This document shows positions 57,101 through 64,000 of a stretch of DNA of 64,000 bases, piece by piece (the stretch's first letter is position 1; every line of letters begins with the position of its first letter). The position numbers and the translations under genes are program-made. The notes under the pieces were generated by a model, which saw nothing but the letters and a program-made list of their open reading frames with translations, was not told where the DNA came from and searched no databases. Origin of the DNA: Xanthomonas vesicatoria ATCC 35937 (GTDB taxonomy: Bacteria; Pseudomonadota; Gammaproteobacteria; Xanthomonadales; Xanthomonadaceae). The DNA lies in contig NZ_CP018726.1 of the NCBI RefSeq assembly GCF_001908725.1, positions 128,559 to 192,558 on the forward strand. Reading direction: 5' to 3'.

Positions 57101-59813
57101 TTACGGCAGAAGCAATTGAGCCGTAGGGATTAGTGCAATCGCCAGTGGTGATGATGCTTGTCCGTACCTTCAGTTCCGATAAGAAGTTCCAATTCAGCGT
57201 CAGACTTGGCTTCACCGGGTTTGTTGAGACGGGGTAGTTTCGGGTACCGCGAAACTTGGCTAGCCAACCATTTGATAACGACGGAGCTTCTACTAGCTCG
57301 ATCGTTACACCGCTTTGTGGATTGTTGACCTTCCAAGCGAATTGAGAGATCTCTGTAGAGTCGGATGACAGAAGGTGTCCGATGTATATGGAGGTAATTA
57401 GCGCGGAGCTACCATCACATACACGCGTGAGATGACCGGTTGTGCAAGAGGCGATCGCTCCAGGGAACAATGGCGCATGTTTCTGCGCCATCGCAGCGGA
57501 TACTGCAATTCCGTTGACTGTTGTTGGCGCGTTCGCTGCACACGTCCACCGGGTCGGGCATGCAGTAGACCCTGGGTCGCTGCAGTTACCCGTGTCGGTC
57601 ACCTTGGTCGCGATGATAGTGACAGTCGCGCCCCACGTCATCTTGATTTGTGGACTGACCGGCTGATAGCTGTAATTGCTACGATCGACTCGATAATGCG
57701 CGTTCCAACCGTTATCCCGGGATGGCGTCTGTGTCAATACAACATTGACACCGGACTGGGGATTTAGAGTCTGCACTTGGAAGTCGCTGATAGATACCGT
57801 GCCCTCGGGAAGTTTATCGGCGATGCTGATGACTGAGCTCATGCTAGCGGTACCAGAGCACACTTTGTCCAGACTCGCACGCGCGCAGTTGTTTTGAGCA
57901 CCAGGAAACAAGGGTGCCCGGCTAGCAGCATCGGCAGCGCTAATCGTCACGCCGTTCACTGTTGTTGGTGCGCCGGCGGAACAGCTCCACCTCGTCGGAC
58001 AGTTCGGGCTTCCTGCTGCGCTGCAATTGCCAGAATCGCGTGTTCCGATGAAGGTTGTCCACACATTTGAAATCCAATAGAGACGGATTTGCGGTGCTGC
58101 AGGTGAATAGGAGAAGTTAGTACGCACAACGTTAAACCGGGCTAGCCATCCATTACCCGCACTAGGAACCTGCGTGGTCTGCACGGTGATCCCATCTTGT
58201 GGGTTGAGAACTTCAACCCGAAAGTTCGATATCGAGGTTGTACCCGAAGCAAGACGGCTCGATATGTTAACTTCGTTTGAGCTTGTAGCAGCGCCGCCAC
58301 AGGTCCGGGTCAGCGTTGAGCTGACGCAAGTATTCGGTGAACCTGGATAGAGTGCGCCAAGCTGGGCCACTTCCGCATCCGAGACCCAGATACCATCAAC
58401 ACCTGTTGGTGCAGCCTGTGTGCAACCCCACTGTGTCGGGCACTGAGCCGTACCACCGTCCCAGCAGTTACCACTCTCAGCGATACCCCAAACATTGGAG
58501 ACTGCCTGAACTTGATAAGTGATCTCGTAGGTCGAAGTGCAGTTGCCACTCCGACACAGATGGTTGCCAGGAGTATCACCCGTTAGCGCCCAACTCGCAC
58601 CGTCCCACCAAATGCTTACCGAGTTCGTCCAGCTTCCGTCGCCGGGACCAAAGCTGCCAGGTCCAAACGTACCGGAGATCTTTCTAGCAGAAACAAAAAC
58701 CGGCTGTGCTTGGTTCGGCTCCGGCGGTCCAGCCATCCAGATAGCAGCACTAGCAGTTGAGCCGCTCCTAGAAAACGTCTGCTGCGCCGTGTAGGTCTTG
58801 GTGATCGTTTGGTTCTGACGATACAACGTTCGCCTGCGGGTACAAGACAATCCGCCAACTTCATTGTTGACGTTGAGCGCAGCATCCATCGAGTTCGACG
58901 TATGCGCCTCACGCAGCTCGCTGAAGACCTCCCGGGAGCATAGGTTCGCCGGAATTTGCTGGTCGATCGGCAACGCTACGGACTTTTCTCCCGTCACCTG
59001 CGTGGTGACTGACTCAGGAATAATTTCGCGACGGCAAGACAATCCGCCGACTTCAGCGGTCAGATCGATAGTCGAGGTAATGGTGCCAGACAATGTGTCC
59101 CGGTAGTTTTCCGCGCGGGTTTCGCGCTTACATACTGTTCCATTGCCCTCAGCGGACACAAACAACTGGGACACCTTTTGCTTGCGATCACTTGTTGGCG
59201 TTTCCGTATACTCAGCCTGGCGCTCGCAGACATCCTTGTTACCGTTCTCGGCCGGTATGTTGACAGTGTCGCAATAACGCTCTTCGGTATACGTGTGCGT
59301 TTTGCTACCCGGCGTTACAACAGTGGTCGTTTTGCACTCTGTGAGCATGTCTCCAAGGGTTTCGCGCGCTCCACCATCACTCAACTTCTGAAGACTTTGC
59401 TCCCAAAGCGTATTGTCATTGCGTAATTCATCCTGTACGCGGTGCATGTCCCTCGGCACAACGGTAGAGGTGCGGGTAGCTTCGGCCCAGGATGAAGGGT
59501 CCTTATCGATCTGCGGACTAAGGTCGTTATACGCGGACTGCAGGCCCTGCAAGTTCTTGGAGCCATCGATTTGCTTCAAGCGGTCGACGTACCCCTTGTT
59601 GGCGCCCGAAGGTAGAACTTCATCCGCTTGATACGAGCGCCCATTGATCTGGACGATACCTGTGCCATTTTTGCCAGCACCATCTGTGAAGCCAGCCTGG
59701 GCCGTGCTGCCCTCTACGGTTCCGGTTGCATCTTTGACCGATGACTGACCTGTCGCCGTTGCTGAAAAGGCGAATAGGATCAGCGAGAGAAGAATTTGAT
59801 TTTTAATATCCAA
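54165..59813 (-). CDS. traN: TraN, giant mating-pair stabilisation protein
   Basis: Outer-membrane, Cys-rich adhesin that stabilises mating pairs. From TTG 59813 it has about 1882 residues against about 600 in F; a signal peptide follows (ILLSLILFAFSATATG). Next come conserved N-terminal segments, five repeats of a Cys-rich module (about residues 440-1150), an acidic Cys-rich region, and the typical TraN core (DSCKKMLGGLLDCC, WYCKDHEKDLAIKK, GQCTYLGSYCQTESLLGICIVK). The last 100 residues resemble a Calx-beta repeat (GTDFTPVNTTLTWAAGEVGTK). It follows traU after 16 bases. Confidence 0.88.
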   Translation of the reverse strand: MDIKNQILLSLILFAFSATATGQSSVKDATGTVEGSTAQAGFTDGAGKNGTGIVQINGRSYQADEVLPSGANKGYVDRLKQIDGSKNLQGLQSAYNDLSPQIDKDPSSWAEATRTSTVVPRDMHRVQDELRNDNTLWEQSLQKLSDGGARETLGDMLTECKTTTVVTPGSKTHTYTEERYCDTVNIPAENGNKDVCERQAEYTETPTSDRKQKVSQLFVSAEGNGTVCKRETRAENYRDTLSGTITSTIDLTAEVGGLSCRREIIPESVTTQVTGEKSVALPIDQQIPANLCSREVFSELREAHTSNSMDAALNVNNEVGGLSCTRRRTLYRQNQTITKTYTAQQTFSRSGSTASAAIWMAGPPEPNQAQPVFVSARKISGTFGPGSFGPGDGSWTNSVSIWWDGASWALTGDTPGNHLCRSGNCTSTYEITYQVQAVSNVWGIAESGNCWDGGTAQCPTQWGCTQAAPTGVDGIWVSDAEVAQLGALYPGSPNTCVSSTLTRTCGGAATSSNEVNISSRLASGTTSISNFRVEVLNPQDGITVQTTQVPSAGNGWLARFNVVRTNFSYSPAAPQIRLYWISNVWTTFIGTRDSGNCSAAGSPNCPTRWSCSAGAPTTVNGVTISAADAASRAPLFPGAQNNCARASLDKVCSGTASMSSVISIADKLPEGTVSISDFQVQTLNPQSGVNVVLTQTPSRDNGWNAHYRVDRSNYSYQPVSPQIKMTWGATVTIIATKVTDTGNCSDPGSTACPTRWTCAANAPTTVNGIAVSAAMAQKHAPLFPGAIASCTTGHLTRVCDGSSALITSIYIGHLLSSDSTEISQFAWKVNNPQSGVTIELVEAPSLSNGWLAKFRGTRNYPVSTNPVKPSLTLNWNFLSELKVRTSIITTGDCTNPYGSIASAVTQENRKPDSVQMMLAKSDEAEVESASVFERTALAVLTGFVPTANASPMMLASMSALAASSCPVQWYCTKTAPGTANGVYVYPADLQQRGELYPGENFTCLDAEYRRECEGTGSNQTHISLADQIPANVKSIANYGWQIVDPGQGVGVRQIQAPSLDNGWRAIFETTRTDWTVDSKPPTVRLVWDQIGIPNWNVDTVDQGNCGQDGDEFCKTQWTCLESYPPDPPKISEIVSREIDLVGSDLMNGTVSITISLREYMGDVGAIHDFRVSSLSGTVDVAIVVEPSKANAWRVSLNATTKGFQYQYVAGKGLQTFSRGKINFAFKLGARPPYVPPPYRSQSPGPLYPGDDGSCKRAEKTMNCSGIWEGEQCFIDEDGKRECVIQPPTGEVPNECKRLADDESCTEVREECSEGGMSSTGHCYTGTKVYACKVTVVGDDVEIKEETTCEGAQPVPCADGSCSNDDKGTVSVSKAGAELVTSQTILMDYKVDGAPGGVGGMAKAIPIEKGAHVDSMIAKVFEAALSGIIPSAVAQENKDDAFGVPLPFPVPDPDPPGNPDDAMAMEMLSKVKLFTGTRDSCKKMLGGLLDCCTKDPPDSQKQWWERYGNFARENGMADLGEFSDEQNGDGTGVWDNYDASSDSMTLNQSFTSLAENINGGGTPGAGDPNATLEDFAKKFSNFSASNIRPKLGWYCKDHEKDLAIKKNLGQCTYLGSYCQTESLLGICIVKMHVSCCFNSTVSKSIRDHMAKDGRFGMGTAKRPQCGGIPLTQLINANMENFSTDEVEARMAAGGFTPDMAELSGLSGEEFDVEMFGAGNSLNDPTRKGLQQRTDERMDAVSPNIVEGYDAIDGAINKRSNIANTDVADPESSGAITFNPGLYFVDQGHIANVKVNRNGGKGTVSVTLRTISGGTAVSGTDFTPVNTTLTWAAGEVGTKSVGIQTSNRNRSAAATITLEISNATGGAVINPLNSATVEINKASE
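56450..58490 (-). repeat. Five Cys-rich modules inside traN
   Basis: The module pattern is GNC-x(5-7)-C-P-T-x-W-x-C, then APT-V-G-V-S, a short helix, LYPG/LFPG, a Cys, and C-x-G. Copies begin near 58480 (GNCWDGGTAQCPTQWGC), 58010 (GNCSAAGSPNCPTRWSC), 57590 (GNCSDPGSTACPTRWTC), 56920 (SCPVQWYC, partly diverged) and 56500 (GNCGQDGDEFCKTQWTC, truncated). They are separated by beta-rich linkers with NGW-AxF/Y. Divergence at DNA level shows old duplications. Confidence 0.7.
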
Positions 59814-59829
59814 TGTTCGTTTCTCGCTA

Positions 59830-60987
59830 TTACCAGAATGTAAAACAGCATTCACTATATGAAGATGATAGATAAATATAATCTTCTCCCGTGTAAGGAA
59901 CATTCCGCCATTCTCCCCACCGAAATGGACTAGCTCCTATCCAATGATTATTCTTAGTTTCACGTAATGGATAGAACGTCTGCAGCCGATACCCTTGTTT
60001 GGGTAGAGTGAAGTAAAAACGGGCAGCACACACCGATCCGTTTCCATAGCGCTTCTTTGCCAAACCCCGACGGTGCATCTGCGCCCAAACACGGGTCGCA
60101 AGGAGTGAGGTCTCACGAGGTGCGCTTGCCTCGTAGCCTAGGTATCCCATGTGTGGATAAATTGCGCCCCACGAGCCAGCACACCAGAAGAGAAGCTCCG
60201 AGGGCTTACTGACCGTGCTGGTAACTGCATCAGCCATACAGGCCAGCTGCGCCACAGGATTAGCGAATAGCTTTGATTCAGGGTGGGTCAGATTTGCAAG
60301 CCTTTCCTTGGTCCAGACAGGATCGATCTCGCTCAACCACAGATAGTCCATGTCACCGCCACTGCCCGACGAACAAAGTGCCGACTGAATCCAGTCGCTG
60401 ACATAGCCGTATGGCGATTTAAGCCAGTGGTAGTGGTAGAAGGTTTGGCCCAGGTTCTCGCTGGTAGCGTCAGAAGCCTTATTGGGGCCACCCCAGCGAA
60501 TCATTTTCATTGCCGTTTGACCAGCGGTGACGTCTTGGCCGCCAGGCATTCCTTTCGCGCTGTCTTTCAACAAGGTAGTTCCGAACAATGGAGCGCAGTA
60601 TGGCTTTCGGACCACTTCGGTTAAATGCGATGGCTCCCAATATCCCCATGTGATGCCGATCGCTGGATATCCAGACCTTCCCGGACAAAGACAGATAGGG
60701 GCAGCCGTTCCATTTGGAATCCGCCTTGAGTTGCCAGATCCAAAAATATCCGGAAGCATGTTGCCGACGCCACTCTCACCGTAGTTTGATGCACCGTCTG
60801 CCGGACCAAGATTAATACCCATGACACGTATCGGAAATATGCAACTCCAGCAAACATTATTGAAAAAGGCTGAACCCAAGAACTTGGAGTCCGGGCAGCC
60901 GAACTTTCCGTCCCCGCCATCTTGCGCTTGTGCAACACCGCCGAAAGCTGCCAGCATAAGTGCGCAGGCAATCAATAGTCCTTTCAT
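59830..60987 (-). CDS. traU: TraU, pilus assembly/conjugal DNA transfer protein
   Basis: Periplasmic F-type T4SS protein of 385 residues with a signal peptide (GLLIACALMLAAFGGVAQAQ). The conserved N terminus is FNNVCWSCIFPIRVMG; later WGYWEPSHLTEVVRKPYCAP and MDYLWLSEIDPVW are typical of TraU. Many cysteines suggest disulfides. The ATG overlaps the stop of the TrbC/TraW gene (ATGA). In F it is needed for DNA transfer more than for pilus synthesis. Confidence 0.93.
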   Translation of the reverse strand: MKGLLIACALMLAAFGGVAQAQDGGDGKFGCPDSKFLGSAFFNNVCWSCIFPIRVMGINLGPADGASNYGESGVGNMLPDIFGSGNSRRIPNGTAAPICLCPGRSGYPAIGITWGYWEPSHLTEVVRKPYCAPLFGTTLLKDSAKGMPGGQDVTAGQTAMKMIRWGGPNKASDATSENLGQTFYHYHWLKSPYGYVSDWIQSALCSSGSGGDMDYLWLSEIDPVWTKERLANLTHPESKLFANPVAQLACMADAVTSTVSKPSELLFWCAGSWGAIYPHMGYLGYEASAPRETSLLATRVWAQMHRRGLAKKRYGNGSVCAARFYFTLPKQGYRLQTFYPLRETKNNHWIGASPFRWGEWRNVPYTGEDYIYLSSSYSECCFTFW

Positions 60988-62303
60988 TGCTTCACCTTTA
61001 CGCTTTCAGCGGGAATTTCTTGCACAAGGATTTTTTTATCAACCACAGTGATTACTGTTGGAACGCGCTCTACGCGGAAGCGTTCTTTAACGTCACTAGT
61101 CAGCAAGAACGGCTGGTCCTTGAAGCGCTGTGTGAGTCGCCCTATAACATCCCAACCATTGCTGCGGTCTAGATCTGTCAGCATCGTGATTACGCCGGTC
61201 GAACGATATGCCGAGTTCACTGCCGCCGCGAAGTCGACCTGCTCGGGATCGTTCGCATCCACGATGACTATGACGTCGTCAAAAGCCATCAACTCGTCTT
61301 CAAGCGGGTTTACGTAGTCACCCTTTCTTGCGAGAAACGTGCCATCTGGAAGCGGAATGTCCTCGGTGACGTAGAAGCCTGGGTCAAGCTCACGGATACG
61401 AGGCACCGTGGTTTTCGGGAGAGGAATCATCGGAAGGTTTTGCCAGATGCGTGCCTTCGCGCGCTCAGCCATGGCCTTTGTGTCAGTTGCTTTTGCCTTC
61501 TCGATCATTGCTTGCATCATGTCGATTTCGCCGATAGCTGACGTCTGTCCGTGCTTGCCAAGATCGCCTCGGCGTCCGGCTTCTATCTCCGACTCGACCC
61601 ATTCCGGATTCATCACCCCGGCAACCTTTGCGATAGGCTGGCCCTGCTCATTCATGACCACAAGAGTCGGCGCAACGGTTACATCGTTGTCCGTGAACGA
61701 GGGTGGATTGATCTCAATGTTCGGTACCACCGACCCCTCCTTCACTTCGCCCATCAGCTTGACGATGGCAAAGATCAGCGGCTCAAGCTTTTCGCCAGGG
61801 CGCGGTCCGCGCAGCGAGAGCACCATCGATTCCCGATACTTAAGTCCGTACTCCAGCGCCTGCCTTATAGCGGCGTCGCCCATGGACCAGGAGATATGAA
61901 GGCGGTAGCGAAACTTGGAAGCACCACTGCCCTGCTCCACCTCAAGCTTTTTGGATTCAGGCTTCAAACCGTACTTCACGGCCGCCGCATTCATAGCGTC
62001 AGCGTTGTAGCTTGTGGCCGCCTGCAGCAGCGACTTGAAGTAAGCCTCCTGCTCACGCTGAACCTGCAAAACCTTCTCGGTGGCCATCAACTCGTTTGCG
62101 TCGCCGACGTAGGCGGCACTGTTGTTGAGCACCTCGACCGATTGCGTCATCAGGTCGTGGGCAAAGGTGTCGGCGGGTTTGCCTTCGGCTGCTTTGGTGC
62201 CGATGTCCACAGCACTGGCATCTTGCTGGGCGTAAGCAGATAGAGACGAAAGCGGCGTAAACGCCGTAGCGAGAAGCAGAGATACAAGCTGGCGAACTAC
62301 CAT
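60984..62303 (-). CDS. traW: TrbC-TraW fused transfer protein
   Basis: Periplasmic protein of 439 residues from ATG 62303, with signal peptide LVSLLLATAFTPLSSLSAYA. The N-terminal half carries a TrbC-type region (FRYRLHISWSMGDAAIRQALEYGL; DNDVTVAPTLVVMNEQGQPIAKVAGV). The C-terminal half is TraW-like (IRELDPGFYVTEDIPLPDGTFLARKGDYVNPLE; DRSNGWDVIGRLTQRFKDQPFLL). In F these are two proteins; fused forms occur in other F-like systems such as IncH/SXT-type ones. The longer reading to 62501 overlaps the peptidase gene and lacks a signal. Confidence 0.85.
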   Translation of the reverse strand: MVVRQLVSLLLATAFTPLSSLSAYAQQDASAVDIGTKAAEGKPADTFAHDLMTQSVEVLNNSAAYVGDANELMATEKVLQVQREQEAYFKSLLQAATSYNADAMNAAAVKYGLKPESKKLEVEQGSGASKFRYRLHISWSMGDAAIRQALEYGLKYRESMVLSLRGPRPGEKLEPLIFAIVKLMGEVKEGSVVPNIEINPPSFTDNDVTVAPTLVVMNEQGQPIAKVAGVMNPEWVESEIEAGRRGDLGKHGQTSAIGEIDMMQAMIEKAKATDTKAMAERAKARIWQNLPMIPLPKTTVPRIRELDPGFYVTEDIPLPDGTFLARKGDYVNPLEDELMAFDDVIVIVDANDPEQVDFAAAVNSAYRSTGVITMLTDLDRSNGWDVIGRLTQRFKDQPFLLTSDVKERFRVERVPTVITVVDKKILVQEIPAESVKVKQ

Positions 62304-62818
62304 AGCGGCGTAGCGGTTCCATTGAGTGCGGATATGTCGACCAAACCGACATATCGGCTGTCGTACGTCTGTGGCAATGTGCCAAGCATCAGCACCTTGC
62401 CTTTGGGGACCACGAAACTTGCAAACGGCGCCTGACCTGCAGCAATCAGTCGCTCGACCTGCAGCGGGTGCATTGGTCCCCAGTACTCGCCGTTGATCCA
62501 CACACCACGTGGATCAAGCTTGATTCGGTCGCCCGGCACGGCAGCCGCGAACTTGACCAGATTGCGGCCTAATAGTTTCTCGTCGCCAGTAAAGCGGTAC
62601 TGATACAGAATCCCGCGCTTAACCTCTTCTGGCACCACCCTCGTTACCCAATAGACTGACCAAGGCAAGCATCGCGTCGCTTGGAGGTCAAAGCCGAGTG
62701 TATATGTGCTCTGGACGTAGGAAACGGCCACCATCGTCGAAATGGCCAGCACTGCAAACAGGTTTTTTACGAAGCGTGCAGACCACCGCGGACGCACAGG
62801 GGTCTGCACATAGCTCAC
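62297..62818 (-). CDS. S26-family signal peptidase of the T4SS (TraF/TrhF-type)
   Basis: 173 residues with one N-terminal membrane helix (KNLFAVLAISTMVAVSYVQS). In S26 peptidases the catalytic Ser lies in an S-x-P segment; the corresponding stretch here is ATRCLPWSVYWV, so Cys appears to take its place. The general-base Lys is seen in RNLVKFAAAVPGDRI, the box II pattern. WINGEYWGP and LGTLPQTYDSRYVG follow, typical of conjugation-linked members. It probably matures a T4SS component such as the pilin. It overlaps both neighbours. Confidence 0.8.
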   Translation of the reverse strand: MSYVQTPVRPRWSARFVKNLFAVLAISTMVAVSYVQSTYTLGFDLQATRCLPWSVYWVTRVVPEEVKRGILYQYRFTGDEKLLGRNLVKFAAAVPGDRIKLDPRGVWINGEYWGPMHPLQVERLIAAGQAPFASFVVPKGKVLMLGTLPQTYDSRYVGLVDISALNGTATPLW

Positions 62819-63111
62819 GGCTTCGCCTCAATTTCAGCGGGTGAGGAGAACACCTGATTCTTCCTCAGCACCAGGTAGCCATTTTCAGTGAGCGTGGTCG
62901 CCGCATGCTCCGAACGCAGAAGTAGTTGCTCAAGGTCCTGTGTCGTCGCATTGGGCTTCAGGTTCTGCTGGATGAAGGTGGCTTCATCAACAACAGCAAT
63001 TGGCGGTCGCACTGCGAGCTCACTCTTAATAACTGAGTGGCAGACGAAATAGTTTGCCGCACCGATTGCGAGCGGGTATATCAACAAAAAAAGGAGAAGT
63101 TTCTTGTCCAT
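62815..63111 (-). CDS. trbI: TrbI-like small conjugation protein
   Basis: 98 residues. One N-terminal membrane helix (LLLFLLIYPLAIGAANYFVC) and a short periplasmic domain (VVDEATFIQQNLKPNATTQDLEQLLLRSEHAATTLTENGYLVLRKNQVF) fit the F-type TrbI family, which affects pilus retraction. The position between traC and the S26 peptidase/traW genes is the same as in F (traC-trbI-traW). Overlaps the peptidase gene by four bases. The assignment rests mostly on position and topology. Confidence 0.7.
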   Translation of the reverse strand: MDKKLLLFLLIYPLAIGAANYFVCHSVIKSELAVRPPIAVVDEATFIQQNLKPNATTQDLEQLLLRSEHAATTLTENGYLVLRKNQVFSSPAEIEAKP

Positions 63112-63126
63112 GGTAAATCCTTGGAG

Positions 63127-64000
63127 TTAGCTTGCCAGCCGCTGGCCCGCGTCCTTGACGTGGATGCCGCGGTCCCGCAGTACCGCATAGATGGCGTCCA
63201 TTAGGTTCATTCCCTTGTCTCGATACGACTTGATCGCCATCACGTCCTGCGCTTTTGATGAGAACATCAATTTCTCCACATCAGAGACGACTAGGCGGCC
63301 AATGCCGATACCGAAAGCGTTGTTGATCAAGATTTCCGAGTAGTCACCGGGGACCGTGTGGACCGTCGCGAGTAGACGGAAGCCCACCTCACCCAGCTCC
63401 AAACGGCTTTCTTTCTTGACCTGCGCGATGGATTCCTTTTTCTGGCCAAGCAGCAACATGTGGGCCGAATTCTCGACCATCGCGATTGCGCCGGCGTTGA
63501 CGTACAAGTCGTTAACTGACTGGGTGCAGATGCCCGCGCTACCGCCGAACTTTCGGATCTGACGGTAGAAAGTCTCGATGAACTTCTGGGTCTCGTTCGA
63601 AGCCAGCAAGGCAAACGCTTCGTCCACCAGTAGCAGCTTCGGCATGTCGCGCGGCAAACCATCCATCGCCTGCTGGATTTGGTTGAGCAACTGTAAGAGG
63701 ACCACACGCTGCAAATGCATGCGGCCGGAAAGCTGCTGCAACTCAAGCACAACCATGCGGGCGTCCATCCGCAAATTGTTCACGCCATTGAAGTAGCGAC
63801 CGAATTCTCCAGCCGACGTGAAGGAGAACAACTGGTGACCAATGTCGTTGAGGCGCTTGTCTTCCTCGGCGATCAATAGGTCCGCGATCATGTCAACCGT
63901 GGTTAACGTACCGCTCTTATCCCAGCAGCCCTTCAGTGTTCGCTTCAAGCCCGAGAGCTGGAAGTCACTCAAACCCTGGCCGGGGGCTGCCATAACGGTC
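63127..64000 (-). CDS. traC: TraC, T4SS ATPase, C-terminal part
   Basis: VirB4-type ATPase that powers pilus assembly. The frame is open through base 64000, so the N terminus and Walker A lie outside the window; 291 codons are visible. Walker B is KLLLVDEAFALLAS. The following ETFYRQIRKFGGSAGICTQSVNDLY is a motif-D-like segment with the Gln. The end (SKAQDVMAIKSYRDKGMNLMDAIYAVL) is typical of TraC. It is the first visible gene of the tra operon read right to left. Confidence 0.92.
   Translation of the reverse strand, partial: TVMAAPGQGLSDFQLSGLKRTLKGCWDKSGTLTTVDMIADLLIAEEDKRLNDIGHQLFSFTSAGEFGRYFNGVNNLRMDARMVVLELQQLSGRMHLQRVVLLQLLNQIQQAMDGLPRDMPKLLLVDEAFALLASNETQKFIETFYRQIRKFGGSAGICTQSVNDLYVNAGAIAMVENSAHMLLLGQKKESIAQVKKESRLELGEVGFRLLATVHTVPGDYSEILINNAFGIGIGRLVVSDVEKLMFSSKAQDVMAIKSYRDKGMNLMDAIYAVLRDRGIHVKDAGQRLAS

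Overview
The window is about 64 kb of accessory, high-GC proteobacterial DNA. The order copL-copA-copB-copM-copG-copC-copD-copF is the copper-resistance arrangement known from Xanthomonas, and copL is close to a signature of Xanthomonadaceae. I therefore infer a Xanthomonas, Stenotrophomonas or related host. No core housekeeping operon is present. A KfrA-type protein, two tyrosine recombinases and an F-type conjugation cluster point to a large conjugative plasmid or an integrative conjugative element. The window cannot decide between these, because no replication origin or att site is visible.

Layout. 1-8.1 kb: a truncated tyrosine recombinase, a MerR-type metal regulator with its operator, and a czc-type RND efflux operon (CDF protein, small exported protein, CzcC, CzcB, CzcA, CDF-tail protein). 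8.1-11.5 kb: a complete ars operon on the minus strand (arsR, two arsC types, arsH, arsB). 11.6-14.3 kb: a Gabija-like defence pair (OLD/TOPRIM nuclease plus UvrD-like helicase). 14.4-16.8 kb: kfrA, an unknown gene and an XRE regulator, with clear operator palindromes. 17-29.3 kb: the copper operon, extended with an NTF2-like protein, a Csp-like copper-storage protein, an EF-hand protein, a DUF305 protein and a DUF4198 protein, and interrupted by a junction of two broken genes (hutG and TonB receptor tails). 29.4-35.9 kb: cusCBA on the minus strand, preceded by a small Cys-containing exported protein and a perfect FNR-type box placed exactly as in a class II promoter. 36.4-37.4 kb: an abnormal tRNA-like gene, a DEDD exonuclease and a possible 35-codon gene.

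37.6-45.1 kb: plus-strand genes, mostly unknown. From 39.1 kb they form a tight, translationally coupled series that includes a DUF6283 protein, a membrane-anchored protein, a full tyrosine recombinase and a possible nucleotidyltransferase-like protein, and ends at a strong hairpin. 45.2-49.2 kb: lower-GC DNA with orphan genes, a MASE1 membrane sensor with a degenerate output domain and a DUF6602 protein. 49.6-51.3 kb: a RES toxin with an unusually long antitoxin partner. 51.3-53 kb: decaying DUF6283 copies around two unknown genes. 53-64 kb: the conjugation cluster on the minus strand in the order traC-trbI-S26 peptidase-trbC/traW-traU-traN followed by two unknown genes. TraN is about three times the usual length.

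How it works together. Three RND or P-type efflux systems, periplasmic copper oxidation and sequestration, and arsenite extrusion form a multi-metal resistance block. Gabija, the RES pair and the unknown operon look like defence or stability cargo. The Tra genes would move the whole element. Protein family names come from motif recognition by eye; no database search was run.
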